From: JAIYCX01 sp964353175
GTDB lineage: Bacteria > Bdellovibrionota_C > UBA2361 > SZUA-149 > DAOLCO01
Assembly (NCBI GenBank): GCA_964353175.1
Contig: CAYGUX010000001.1
Span: 186,001 to 250,000, forward strand
Direction of reading: 5' to 3'
Length of the DNA stretch: 64,000 nt
Shown here piece by piece: positions 17,896 to 26,231 of the stretch; positions within the stretch are counted from its first letter, which is position 1; each line of letters starts with the position of its first letter. The translations under genes were made by a program, and so were the position numbers. The notes beneath the pieces were generated by a model. The model worked only from the letters and a program-made list of their open reading frames with translations, ran no database searches and was not told where the DNA came from.

Positions 17896-19689
17896 CTAAG
17901 TACCGTAATTTAAATTTAAAGCATCATACCACTTTCTCAACATCTCAACTTGAATACTTCGACTTAAGTTATAAAACCTATCTAAATCCCTGAAATCTAA
18001 GATAAGTCCAGCTAAAGACTTTCTAATTGGATAAAAATTGTCAGGTACAAGATTAAACTCTACTTTTGATGATGGATCTACGAGCTTTAACTCATCTCCA
18101 TCTTCAATAGAGAGCATCTCAAACATACCCATCTTAAGTTCCTTCTTCAATCCCGATTTAAGAACAAGGTTTCCTAAAACCTCCCCATCAGGCACCTTCT
18201 TCGACTTTAAGACTGGACTCAATGCAGTTCCGAGCGGAATAATACAATCTCTCAATAATATATCCACCGACGCTTGCTGGTTAACGCTAGCCAAAGTTCC
18301 CAAGTGAGGAAGCATAAAAACGGAATCAACTCCGATAAAAGTTAAGCCCTTCGGTCGAAAGGCATCAAGAACTATCATCAAAGCGCTCTCTCTTCTAGGA
18401 GCATGACTTAAGACACCTCCAGATCCTAAAATAAAATCGATGTCCGCTATTGAGAACTCAGCCTTTCCTGCGTCAAAGAACTTAGAGAAGTCTTCTGTTT
18501 CGGATATGACCTTTTCCCCTTTTACTAAATCCACATGCTGAACTAGGGCTAACCTTAGTGCTTCTCTTGCAACAGCTTGCTCCACCAACAACTCCTCCAA
18601 GGAGTCAGGCAAGGTAGTCGGGCGATACATCTTATTCCATATTAAATCCTCAACCCAAGCCCTATCCACTTCGATCGGAAGCCATCTCTCAATATTCTCT
18701 ATCCCGGAACTCTCTATTACGTTACCAATAGAATAGCTCATGCCTAAATTTGCACTGACGGTTCTTTCTACATCTGTGAACTGTCCTTTAATTTTCCTAG
18801 TAGAAAAAACATCTGTGGTTGCGCCACCAATATCAACGCTCAGAACACTCATATCCAACGAGCTTGCCGTAACAGCAATCATATTCGACACTGCCATAGG
18901 AGTAGGCAATATCTCTCCATCGACCCACTCCATCAATTTAGAATAACCAGGCGCCTGACTCATCACGTGAGACAAGAAAACATCATGAATTGCTTCTCTT
19001 GCATGAGAAAGACTTTCCCTACCCAACTCAGGCAATATGTTATCTGTATGAATTATTGAATAACTATTCCCAAGTAAAGAAGATATCTCACCTTGCAAAT
19101 CTTTATTTCCAGCATATATCAATGGGATCTTACCCGAAGTAGAAAATCTCGGTCTAGGCTCAGCACTAAGAAGAATATTAGCCAATTCAAAAACTTGGTC
19201 CTTCGCCCCACCATCGACTCCACCTGTCAGAAGTATAATATCTGGCCTACCCTCTCTGATAGATTCAACAACTTCTAAAAGATCATCAATCTTATCTAAT
19301 GAAACTGCTCGCAATATAATCGCACCCCCTCCGAGCGCTGTCTTACTGGAGAGCTTTCCACTAATCTCACCCATGACACCAAGCACAACCATTTGCAATC
19401 CGCCACCAGCGGAACTCGTACTGAGAAAACTTCCTACATCACAGCCTACGCCCTTTATTAAATGAGAACTAGTGCAGATTTTTGCCCCCTTCATATTTTG
19501 AATAGAGGCACAGGCATTTAAGACCCCGATAGTAACATCCGCAACTGGCTTTTCAACGGTAGTTGCCGCTTCTGCTCTCGCATTAACAATCCAAGTTTTT
19601 TCAGTTTCTAAAAACCAAATAGCCTTAGTAGTTGTCGATCCACAATCAGTTATTAAGATGGACTTACAGTTACTTATAATCTCTGACAT
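17896..19689 (-). CDS. GlmL/MutL-type ASKHA-fold ATPase (glutamate mutase L family)
   Basis: A 597-residue member of the glutamate mutase L family. The actin/Hsp70-like ATPase motifs are clear: phosphate 1 LITDCGSTTTKA (residues 12-23, Asp15), phosphate 2 SVDIGGATTDVFS (284-296), and an adenosine-type loop FILGSGGVLSHAP (419-431). In glutamate fermenters GlmL is a proposed chaperone or reactivase of the B12-dependent mutase, but the mutase subunits GlmS and GlmE are not in the window. Here the gene lies inside a run of membrane-protein genes with 2 bp gaps on both sides. I therefore think it energises or regulates the complex encoded around it rather than a mutase. The family call is firm; the role is open. 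Confidence 0.88.
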   Translation of the reverse strand: MSEIISNCKSILITDCGSTTTKAIWFLETEKTWIVNARAEAATTVEKPVADVTIGVLNACASIQNMKGAKICTSSHLIKGVGCDVGSFLSTSSAGGGLQMVVLGVMGEISGKLSSKTALGGGAIILRAVSLDKIDDLLEVVESIREGRPDIILLTGGVDGGAKDQVFELANILLSAEPRPRFSTSGKIPLIYAGNKDLQGEISSLLGNSYSIIHTDNILPELGRESLSHAREAIHDVFLSHVMSQAPGYSKLMEWVDGEILPTPMAVSNMIAVTASSLDMSVLSVDIGGATTDVFSTRKIKGQFTDVERTVSANLGMSYSIGNVIESSGIENIERWLPIEVDRAWVEDLIWNKMYRPTTLPDSLEELLVEQAVAREALRLALVQHVDLVKGEKVISETEDFSKFFDAGKAEFSIADIDFILGSGGVLSHAPRRESALMIVLDAFRPKGLTFIGVDSVFMLPHLGTLASVNQQASVDILLRDCIIPLGTALSPVLKSKKVPDGEVLGNLVLKSGLKKELKMGMFEMLSIEDGDELKLVDPSSKVEFNLVPDNFYPIRKSLAGLILDFRDLDRFYNLSRSIQVEMLRKWYDALNLNYGT

Positions 19690-19691
19690 TT

Positions 19692-20408
19692 CTAGTTGCC
19701 CACCAAATAATTAGAAACCGTGCTAAACAACATCGGGCGCCAAGAAGAGATTAAAAAATCTAAACGCTCGACTAAGACTGCCATTCTAGCCATCATGGTT
19801 GAACCGAAATAAGCACCAAAGCAGCCCATCATCAAATACCTACCTAGGGAATTTATTTTTCTAACAATAGGGCTTTCACTAATTTTAAATGTAAAAAAGA
19901 AATAACTATACGCACTAATAAATGTAATTATAAAAAATGCATTAGATAAGCTATCGTGCATGCTAAAAATTCCATCTTCCCCAACAACATATAAAGACCT
20001 AAAACAATCATAGAGCTGAGGCAAAAATTCTACAAAAAAACCTTTAAAGGCAATCCCCCCAGCACATCCAAGTTGAAAGGAGATAACCATCTGAGCTAAG
20101 AATCTATAACGCTCAAAAAACATAGTATAATACAGAAGACCGAACATAGCAGGCAGTAGATACCAAAGCATACTGCTCTGATATGCTTGCAATATTGTTC
20201 CATCTGGAAGGATAACTTGACTGAATCCTAACATGGACTTAAACACTCTAGCCCATAAAAAGTCTCTTGATACCGCAATCAATCCCCAAGCAGTAGCGAT
20301 ACCAATAAAAGCATGCTCGAAGAACCTATAAATAGAATTCTCTTTTATTAAAAAGGTATAAATTCCTAAGGTACAGACACCCGCTAGCAATACTTCAAGA
20401 TTTTCCAT
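19692..20408 (-). CDS. Polytopic membrane protein of the GlmL cluster
   Basis: A 238-residue protein with about six transmembrane helices (first VLLAGVCTLGIYTFLI, then FEHAFIGIATAWGLIAV, and further helices to YLMMGCFGAYFGSTMMA). Loops are short, so most of the protein is in the membrane. The ...FEHAFIGIATA... motif and the overall pattern are, as far as I recall, repeated in uncharacterised proteins encoded next to GlmL and DUF6754 genes. It is 2 bp from GlmL and 7 bp from the upstream gene. A transporter or complex scaffold are both possible. Confidence 0.65.
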   Translation of the reverse strand: MENLEVLLAGVCTLGIYTFLIKENSIYRFFEHAFIGIATAWGLIAVSRDFLWARVFKSMLGFSQVILPDGTILQAYQSSMLWYLLPAMFGLLYYTMFFERYRFLAQMVISFQLGCAGGIAFKGFFVEFLPQLYDCFRSLYVVGEDGIFSMHDSLSNAFFIITFISAYSYFFFTFKISESPIVRKINSLGRYLMMGCFGAYFGSTMMARMAVLVERLDFLISSWRPMLFSTVSNYLVGN

Positions 20409-20415
20409 TAAATTT

Positions 20416-21273
20416 TCACCACTTGAAATACCCCTTAAAGTTCCCTAAAACCACAAGAACAATCACCAAAATTTGAGCAAAAGACACTCCCGTATTTACA
20501 CTTTGTGCGAAACTTAAGGTCCTACTTGGGATAGATTCTGCCAACTTCTCCTCATACCAAGCTGCCCCAGCGATGCCTTCAAACAAGCCCACCAACTGAC
20601 CAGAAGTATAAAATGCAAAAGCATCAGGGATACTAATAGAAGTACAACCATGAATGAATTTAGGTGTATGTTTACTTGTTTGAAAATACTGCAACCATAC
20701 CGACAATAAGCCCTGTAAGCCAGTAAGCTCGACTAACGCTGAAATATCGGAGATGGTTTTAAACTTTTCCATTACAAGAACCTCAGACATAGGAGCACCA
20801 AATGCATCAAACTTTAAATATTCCACCCAATTATCCGACTTAGACAAGGCTTGCAGCTGCAACGTCCCACTAGGAAGATACCCGAAATTAACCCAATCTT
20901 TTCCATACTCCCATACTTCTGAGGGATTCTCCTTGCTTAACTCAGCGGCGACCTCAAGAGGCAATTCCTTTAAATATGGAACAGCTAAGACATATAAAGT
21001 TGTTAGAGCAAAAGGAATTCTTTTCCTCATAAGATGCTCAATTATCAACTTCGCCTGGGGCTTATTCTCCGCGGAAGTACCTGGGCCAAAATCTATAGCT
21101 ACCAGGACTCCTTTAATATTTTCTGTATTTTCTAAATAGGAGTAGGCGTCTTCTGCTGTTCTAACAGGTGCTGGCCTCTGTTCTACCTTTAATATTAGAG
21201 GCACACTGAGAACAATGACAATCAAACCAAAGACTACATATCTCTCTATGTTTTGTGTGATTTTAAAACTCAT
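20416..21273 (-). CDS. Bitopic envelope protein of the GlmL cluster
   Basis: A 285-residue protein with one N-terminal helix (residues 12-28, VVFGLIVIVLSVPLILKV) and one C-terminal helix (VSFAQILVIVLVVLGNFKG, near 262-280). The 220 residues between them form a soluble alpha/beta domain, likely on the outer face, that opens with a GVLVAIDFGPGTSAENKPQAK segment resembling a Rossmann-like or phosphatase-like beta-turn. I do not know its function. Its two-helix layout and gaps of 7 and 2 bp to its neighbours suggest it forms the external part of the same membrane complex. Confidence 0.65.
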   Translation of the reverse strand: MSFKITQNIERYVVFGLIVIVLSVPLILKVEQRPAPVRTAEDAYSYLENTENIKGVLVAIDFGPGTSAENKPQAKLIIEHLMRKRIPFALTTLYVLAVPYLKELPLEVAAELSKENPSEVWEYGKDWVNFGYLPSGTLQLQALSKSDNWVEYLKFDAFGAPMSEVLVMEKFKTISDISALVELTGLQGLLSVWLQYFQTSKHTPKFIHGCTSISIPDAFAFYTSGQLVGLFEGIAGAAWYEEKLAESIPSRTLSFAQSVNTGVSFAQILVIVLVVLGNFKGYFKW

Positions 21274-21275
21274 AA

Positions 21276-22214
21276 CTAATAAGGATTCTTTTCAATTGAA
21301 AACCACATCCTTACAGCCAGACCAAGGCCAGCTATTGCCGAACTAAAGTATATCGCTCTAAAAGCTGGAGTAGAAAGGTATTCCATCAACCAAAATCTTA
21401 GCTCTGGAAGATCTTCAGAAATATAAATTGGGCCTTGAGGAATTTGTCCTAGAATAATCAACAAGGCAGCTAACATCATTACCATCGCTTCCTTAGATTG
21501 CACTCTAAAAGTCCGATAGGCTGCATATCCAATATAAAAAGCGAGGAGAGAAAACATAGACGTACTTAAAGGATCAAACATTCCCTTGAGAATCAAACTT
21601 TCGTACTGAGAATTGGAGCTTTCAGCTAAAATTGCATCCGTCTTGGCTTTAGATACAACCTTAAAGTCAGATAGGGCTAAAATAAGTTTACCTATAACTT
21701 CTTTATTTATACTTGACGTAGCAAACTCCTTAAAACTAGCCTGAAGTTCTTCTTGAGTAACATATTCGGGTAAGAATTTATCATCCTCTATTAACAAATT
21801 TATGTTCTGATTAATTTTATAAGCCTGTTCCAAACTAGGCTCTCCATCTATTTGTTTTAGGTAAGTTGCAATAGCATCATAAGAACGCCATGACATTGCT
21901 AAACTTTCGTTATCAATTAATACCCTTATTTGAAAAAAAAGAGTCACAACAAAAAAGAATAGTAAACTTAACGAAGAAAGGGCCCCCTTCCTCCACGACA
22001 ATAAAGTTCTACCATGGACCATCAATATGTTTATAACACCTAAACCAACCGCCATATTAGAGATCAAACTGAACCCAATTGTGATTTCTTCGTAGTAGCG
22101 GCCAAACTGAAAAACTTCACCATCGCCATAGCTAATCTTATCTACAAGTATAAATTCGAGAAAAAAGTACAGCCCACCTATAAACGTAAGGGCTACACTA
22201 ATAAATCTAAACAT
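21276..22214 (-). CDS. Multi-helix membrane protein of the GlmL cluster
   Basis: A 312-residue protein with about six hydrophobic helices: three in the first 110 residues, then a soluble helical insert of roughly 100 residues (from LIDNESLAMSW to SQYESL), then three more helices toward the C-terminus. The start overlaps the end of the DUF6754-like gene by 8 bp, so it is probably translationally coupled to it. No known family can be named; the insert lacks obvious catalytic residues. Confidence 0.65.
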   Translation of the reverse strand: MFRFISVALTFIGGLYFFLEFILVDKISYGDGEVFQFGRYYEEITIGFSLISNMAVGLGVINILMVHGRTLLSWRKGALSSLSLLFFFVVTLFFQIRVLIDNESLAMSWRSYDAIATYLKQIDGEPSLEQAYKINQNINLLIEDDKFLPEYVTQEELQASFKEFATSSINKEVIGKLILALSDFKVVSKAKTDAILAESSNSQYESLILKGMFDPLSTSMFSLLAFYIGYAAYRTFRVQSKEAMVMMLAALLIILGQIPQGPIYISEDLPELRFWLMEYLSTPAFRAIYFSSAIAGLGLAVRMWFSIEKNPY

Positions 22215-23016
22215 AAGACAATACTGACTCCCAGCTAGATGAAATAATTGATTTTATATACTCATGGCCTGATAACTCTCCTAAACCGTAAAGAGTCTCC
22301 AATGCCACCCCTAGAACGACCAACAACATAATAAATAACTTAGAAAAATCCTGTCCACGCAAACTGCCTACCGAAATTGGATCACCTGATAAATATGCAC
22401 TAGTAGCATAAAGTTCTTCTCCTAAAAGCGTATAATCACAAGATGCAACAAAAAATGGTATCTGTTCATTTGAGACAGTCCCTGCAATCTGCTTCGCACC
22501 AACCCTACTTCCCGCTTCAGATAAAATCAAAGATTCCGCAGCAAAACTACCGAACAAAAAACATGCCCCTGCATTTTCTCTATGCACTAAGCCTTGATAC
22601 CCAGAAGCATACGCAAGCTGATCGCTGGATAAATATCTGACCTTAGTGGGATCATAATTAGCAAGTCTTCCTACATCTTGATGCGCGGATTTTAAAGTTG
22701 CATCGACTAAAGCTAAAGCCTCAGGATCCCTTACAGGTACAAATACTGATGTTCTAACTTTAGCTCCCTGCTTAGCAACATACTTCAGGATCCCTAAGCA
22801 TGCGTATAGTAGTGGTGAAACGTCAGTCATCCCTGTAGAGAATACGATTGGCCTACCTTGCTCCACAGAACTCGCGATAGAATGAGAGATCTCATCAATC
22901 CCCCTAATCTTCCTCAAGTAGTATTTAGCACCGAGCACAGCTTTTCTCGAATAATAAAGACCAGGGCCTAATAATGTAAAAATAAGAATTATAATTGCTG
23001 GGGTGGAGTGCTCCAT
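22207..23016 (-). CDS. DUF6754-like membrane-anchored protein
   Basis: A 269-residue protein with helices at both ends (residues 6-23, and about 222-241) enclosing a soluble alpha/beta domain. The domain contains RKIRGIDEISHSIASSV, GRPIVFSTGMTDVSPL, FVPVRDPEALALVD, and LFGSFAAESLILSEAG. These match my memory of the DUF6754 family, which occurs with GlmL homologues in several phyla, including Chloroflexota. The phosphate-loop-like glycine and serine stretches suggest nucleotide or phosphate binding, but nothing is proven. It is the second gene of the run, 3 bp after an 85-residue protein gene. Confidence 0.7.
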   Translation of the reverse strand: MEHSTPAIIILIFTLLGPGLYYSRKAVLGAKYYLRKIRGIDEISHSIASSVEQGRPIVFSTGMTDVSPLLYACLGILKYVAKQGAKVRTSVFVPVRDPEALALVDATLKSAHQDVGRLANYDPTKVRYLSSDQLAYASGYQGLVHRENAGACFLFGSFAAESLILSEAGSRVGAKQIAGTVSNEQIPFFVASCDYTLLGEELYATSAYLSGDPISVGSLRGQDFSKLFIMLLVVLGVALETLYGLGELSGHEYIKSIISSSWESVLSYV

Positions 23017-23019
23017 CCT

Positions 23020-23277
23020 CTATTCACTCCTTAATTTGGATAAAAAATCAGATCGTTTCTTTTCATCAGCAAAAACACTAGTAAATTGAGAAACTCTAGA
23101 GACCGAGAGGAATGGTCTCATAATTGGCTCTAATAGAAGAGACAGGTGGTACAGTAAATTAGACAAAGGATAATGGGCCTCAACCATAAACTCTAAAGGC
23201 TTCTCCAAGCCTAGTTCCTTGGCCTTCTCTGCCAACTCGCTTAAGTTTTCCTTATTCTTTTTATTTGAAAAATTCAT
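23020..23277 (-). CDS. Small protein heading the GlmL operon
   Basis: An 85-residue protein with a basic, helical N-terminus and an amphipathic middle (HYPLSNLLYHLSLLLEPIMRPFL). It is too short for a domain call. It lies 3 bp ahead of the DUF6754-like gene. The ATG has no Shine-Dalgarno sequence, but a TATATT hexamer ends six bases upstream (23284-23289 on this strand), consistent with a leaderless message and with the operon promoter lying here. Confidence 0.6.
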   Translation of the reverse strand: MNFSNKKNKENLSELAEKAKELGLEKPLEFMVEAHYPLSNLLYHLSLLLEPIMRPFLSVSRVSQFTSVFADEKKRSDFLSKLRSE

Positions 23278-23353
23278 ACTGCGAATATAAGTATTTTTAT
23301 TGTATAATCTTCATTAATTACTTTCTTTTTAACTTTCGGGATAGGTATTTTTT

Positions 23354-24223
23354 ATGCGCCTATTATTTACAGGCTTAAGCGGATTCATAGGCTCGAGTAT
23401 TCTTGACAATTTAACAGAGGAGCATGAGATCTACTCTTTTACAAGATCTGACAATACTCTTCCAAAGGTTAAAAACTTTCGAGGGGATTTACTTGATGCT
23501 AACAGCATCTATAGGGCAGTCCAAACAATACAACCTGAAGCAATTATCCTCATGGGAGCAATTAGCTCACTATACGCTGTGGAAGAAAACCCACTCATCG
23601 GACAACTAAGCAACACTACTAGCGTTGAACACTTCATCAGAGCGGCTCAGAAACAAAATATCAACCAACTCCCGCCAATCATCTTCTTTTCCACTGACTT
23701 AGTTTATGATGGCTACGACTTCCCTAATGAGAGTGGATTTCGTGAAATCGACCCTGCTAAACCAAAAAGCCGCTACGGACGCTCCAAGCTGGAAGCTGAG
23801 CACTTACTAAGTTTCTACAAGCACAGTACAAGCCTTAGAATAGCGGTGACATTTGGCCCTCCCGACCACCTAGATCGTGGATACTTAGCCTCCATAAAAA
23901 GATCCATTAAACAAGGTGAGACGATCCATCTTTTTAAAGATGAGTGGAGAACTCCGCTATCAGTAAAAGATATTGCAACATTGCTTCTAAAAATTCTCTC
24001 AAAAAATACTAATCAGCAAAAAACATTTAACGTCTCGGGAGACACCAGAATCTCCCGAACTGAGTTTGGCAAAAGAATAATTGCCCAGGAATCTAAAGAA
24101 TACAGCAACATAGCCACTTGGAATAGAAATGAGAAATTAATCGGTAAAATCAGAGGGATGGATTGCTCCATGGATAATAGCCACACCAAAGCATCCCTTC
24201 AAATGAGTTTTTCAAAAATCTGA
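23354..24223 (+). CDS. SDR-family sugar-nucleotide reductase/epimerase (RmlD-like)
   Basis: A 289-residue extended short-chain dehydrogenase. The NAD(P)-binding loop is TGLSGFIG (residues 6-13), the catalytic triad is served by Ser113/Thr114 and by Tyr141-x3-Lys145 (YGRSK), and the C-terminal part carries substrate-binding segments. The closest resemblance is to dTDP-4-dehydrorhamnose reductase and related nucleotide-sugar enzymes. It stands alone between a divergent operon and the bactofilin gene, so its sugar substrate cannot be deduced. A TATAAT at 23303-23308 may serve as its promoter. Confidence 0.85.
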   Translation: MRLLFTGLSGFIGSSILDNLTEEHEIYSFTRSDNTLPKVKNFRGDLLDANSIYRAVQTIQPEAIILMGAISSLYAVEENPLIGQLSNTTSVEHFIRAAQKQNINQLPPIIFFSTDLVYDGYDFPNESGFREIDPAKPKSRYGRSKLEAEHLLSFYKHSTSLRIAVTFGPPDHLDRGYLASIKRSIKQGETIHLFKDEWRTPLSVKDIATLLLKILSKNTNQQKTFNVSGDTRISRTEFGKRIIAQESKEYSNIATWNRNEKLIGKIRGMDCSMDNSHTKASLQMSFSKI

Positions 24224-24334
24224 ATAAAGGCGAAAGACCATTGCCGACATATTAAGCAAAGTTCTCACTTAAATTAATTTACGGTATTGACTAAACTGCC
24301 ATTTCGTTTAATCATTTAATCTATGTGATAATGC

Positions 24335-24340
24335 TATACT
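24335..24340 (+). promoter_or_regulatory. Extended -10 promoter of the bactofilin leader
   Basis: TATACT preceded by TGC makes a good extended -10 element. No clear -35 box is seen about 17 bases upstream, which is normal for extended -10 promoters. The predicted start of transcription lies within a few bases of the ATG of the 16-codon leader ORF at 24350. Confidence 0.45.
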
Positions 24341-24349
24341 GGGGATAGC

Positions 24350-24400
24350 ATGAAATACGTAAGTTATTTACCTACAACACTTTTTGAGCAGTTTTTATGA
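24350..24400 (+). CDS. 16-codon leader ORF coupled to bactofilin
   Basis: An ATG directly below the promoter opens a frame for MKYVSYLPTTLFEQFL, whose TGA overlaps the bactofilin ATG (ATGA at 24397-24400). The bactofilin start has no Shine-Dalgarno sequence of its own, so translation of the leader may deliver ribosomes to it. It could also be chance; the peptide has no known relatives that I can recall. Confidence 0.35.
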   Translation: MKYVSYLPTTLFEQFL

Positions 24401-25305
24401 TCTTTGGTAAAACAAAAAAAGATATTGAAATAGAAGGAGAGGACAGACCTCTAGAATCAGCTGCGATTAATCGTTGGAGGAACCTAGACTCAAAAATCTC
24501 AAACGAACCTCATAAGATAGAGACTAAAGAAGATAATAACATCCAAGTGATCTCCCTAAATGAAGTCTTTGAAGAAGACGAAGCGACGACTTTTATTCGA
24601 CTAGAGGATGATAGGGATGGTGATAGAGATGATGAATACCACTCATCTAATTACCTTGAGCACGAATTGGAGAATGAGAACAATGAGCTTGTAGAGTACG
24701 AAGATGAGATAGAAAATGAAGGAGAAGAGGAGGGAGAGAACGAAGATCTAGGAGATTACTCAGAACCATTCAAAACGACTAACAGCCTATTCAACTACCA
24801 AGCTCAAACTCACGAAGAAGGACTAGAGGAGTATGAGGAAGAAGTAGAGGAAACCCTTCAAGAGACTATTCATGCTAGTGTTGAAGTAGTTGAAACTAAA
24901 CCTATCAAAAAAGTCCCAAGCACTCCCCCACTAGACAAAGCCAATTTCAGAGTGAGCTCCGAACAGGATTTAAAGAATAGATTCGGTGACAATATTCAAT
25001 CCGCCCTTGGTGCAGGGACCATGATAGAAGGTCGCTTCAGCTTTGAAGCGCCAGTTAGAATCGATGGGTCACTAAAAGGCGAGATTAAATCATCAAGCGC
25101 TCTAATAGTTGGGGAAAATGCTGTCGTGAACGCCAATATTAAAGTAGGTGCCTTAATTATTTTAGGTAGCGTAGAAGGCGAAATAGAAGCGAACGATCTT
25201 ATCGAAATAAGATCTGGCGGCACATTACTAGGAGATATCGTGACCAAAAGAATTGCACTCGAAGAGGGTGGTGTATTCAGCGGTCGTTGCACGATGCTTG
25301 ACTAA
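24397..25305 (+). CDS. Bactofilin with long acidic N-terminal extension
   Basis: A 302-residue bactofilin. The C-terminal 100 residues (about 205-300) show the beta-helical repeat typical of the family (GTMIEGRFSFEAPVRIDGSL, SALIVGENAVVNANIKVG, RSGGTLLGDI). These proteins polymerise without nucleotide into membrane-associated filaments that position other proteins or shape the cell. The first 190 residues are strongly acidic, with Glu/Asp runs between about 60 and 155, and are probably disordered; such a tail is longer than in the short bactofilins. The window encodes a second, shorter bactofilin beside the ATP synthase genes. The gene is preceded by the 16-codon leader ORF. Confidence 0.9.
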   Translation: MIFGKTKKDIEIEGEDRPLESAAINRWRNLDSKISNEPHKIETKEDNNIQVISLNEVFEEDEATTFIRLEDDRDGDRDDEYHSSNYLEHELENENNELVEYEDEIENEGEEEGENEDLGDYSEPFKTTNSLFNYQAQTHEEGLEEYEEEVEETLQETIHASVEVVETKPIKKVPSTPPLDKANFRVSSEQDLKNRFGDNIQSALGAGTMIEGRFSFEAPVRIDGSLKGEIKSSSALIVGENAVVNANIKVGALIILGSVEGEIEANDLIEIRSGGTLLGDIVTKRIALEEGGVFSGRCTMLD

Positions 25306-25317
25306 AAGCCAAGCATC
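25293..25317 (+). terminator. Hairpin at the end of the bactofilin gene
   Basis: GATGCTTG (25293-25300) pairs with CAAGCATC (25310-25317) around a 9-base loop that contains the stop codon. The tract after it is A/T rich but has no strong T run, so it may be a weak terminator or a stabilising structure. Confidence 0.35.
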
Positions 25318-25371
25318 TATATTGCAATAAATAACTACTTAAGCTATAGCCCCTCTGACTCTTCCGTATCC

Positions 25372-26223
25372 TTAACGAAACAATAGAACGGGAACCTTAC
25401 AAGCTTTAATCAAATTAGCAGTTGTACTACCCAGCAATAAGCTTCTTACTCGCGAATGACTATACGCTCCAGTTACTAGTAAATCAATGTTCTTTTCTAC
25501 CACATAGGCTGAAATCACATCATCGGCACTACCACCCTGCACAGTCTTAACCTCAACCTCATAACCCGCACTTACTAGCTTTTTCTCAGTAGCAGATAAA
25601 TCAATGTCACCTGCGCTATTTTCTACAGCCAATAAATGACATTTCAATCCTTTCAATAAATCTGAGCCTTGAATATTCTCTATCGCCTTTTGAACACTCT
25701 CCTTTCCATCATAAGCAATTAAAAAGTTTTTAATTGGCCTAATAACAGAGGAAACAACAAACAATGGCTTATGAATTGCTCTTGCAACCTTCTCCAAATT
25801 AGATCCTAAGAATATAGAATCCAAATCAGCGTGCTCACCACGTTTACCCATAAAAATCATCTCATAGTCCTTCTCCATCTCCTGAATAGTTTCGACTAAA
25901 CTACCTCTACGGTGAATGGTTTCCACGGACTCAACCCCAGCATCCTTTAACACTTTTTCTCCGTGCTCAAGAATAACCTTACCTTTTTTCTGATCTAATC
26001 GACCTCGATCTTCATCTAACTTAGTTAACTCCTCCAACAATTCGCTTCTAGAGCCGACTCCAATCGAACCAGTATGATTCACTGGTGCTAGATATTCAGA
26101 ATGCCTTCTAAGGACATGAAGCAAATCAACATGTACATTCATACGCTTAGCTGCAAATGCTGCATTCAAACAAATGTTATCTGCATAAGATGAACCGTCA
26201 ATACAAACTAATATTTTTTTCAT
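25372..26223 (-). CDS. Tandem universal stress protein (two UspA domains)
   Basis: A 283-residue protein made of two UspA-fold halves. The first (about 1-140) begins MKKILVCIDGSSYADN and has IFMGKRGEHADLDSIFLGS. The second (about 145-283) begins FLIAYDGKESVQKAIE and ends with LLVTGAYSHSRVRSLLLGSTTANL, including the ATP-binding-like G-x2-G-x9-G(S/T) pattern. Tandem UspA proteins bind ATP or sense stress in the cytoplasm. The gene lies 8 bp after the SulP transporter gene, so the protein probably regulates or reports on ion uptake by that carrier. Confidence 0.88.
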   Translation of the reverse strand: MKKILVCIDGSSYADNICLNAAFAAKRMNVHVDLLHVLRRHSEYLAPVNHTGSIGVGSRSELLEELTKLDEDRGRLDQKKGKVILEHGEKVLKDAGVESVETIHRRGSLVETIQEMEKDYEMIFMGKRGEHADLDSIFLGSNLEKVARAIHKPLFVVSSVIRPIKNFLIAYDGKESVQKAIENIQGSDLLKGLKCHLLAVENSAGDIDLSATEKKLVSAGYEVEVKTVQGGSADDVISAYVVEKNIDLLVTGAYSHSRVRSLLLGSTTANLIKACKVPVLLFR

Positions 26224-26231
26224 ACGTACCT

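Noticed and set aside
24996..25292. Minus-strand frame opposite the bactofilin core
   Set aside because: It is a shadow of the repetitive beta-helix coding sequence.
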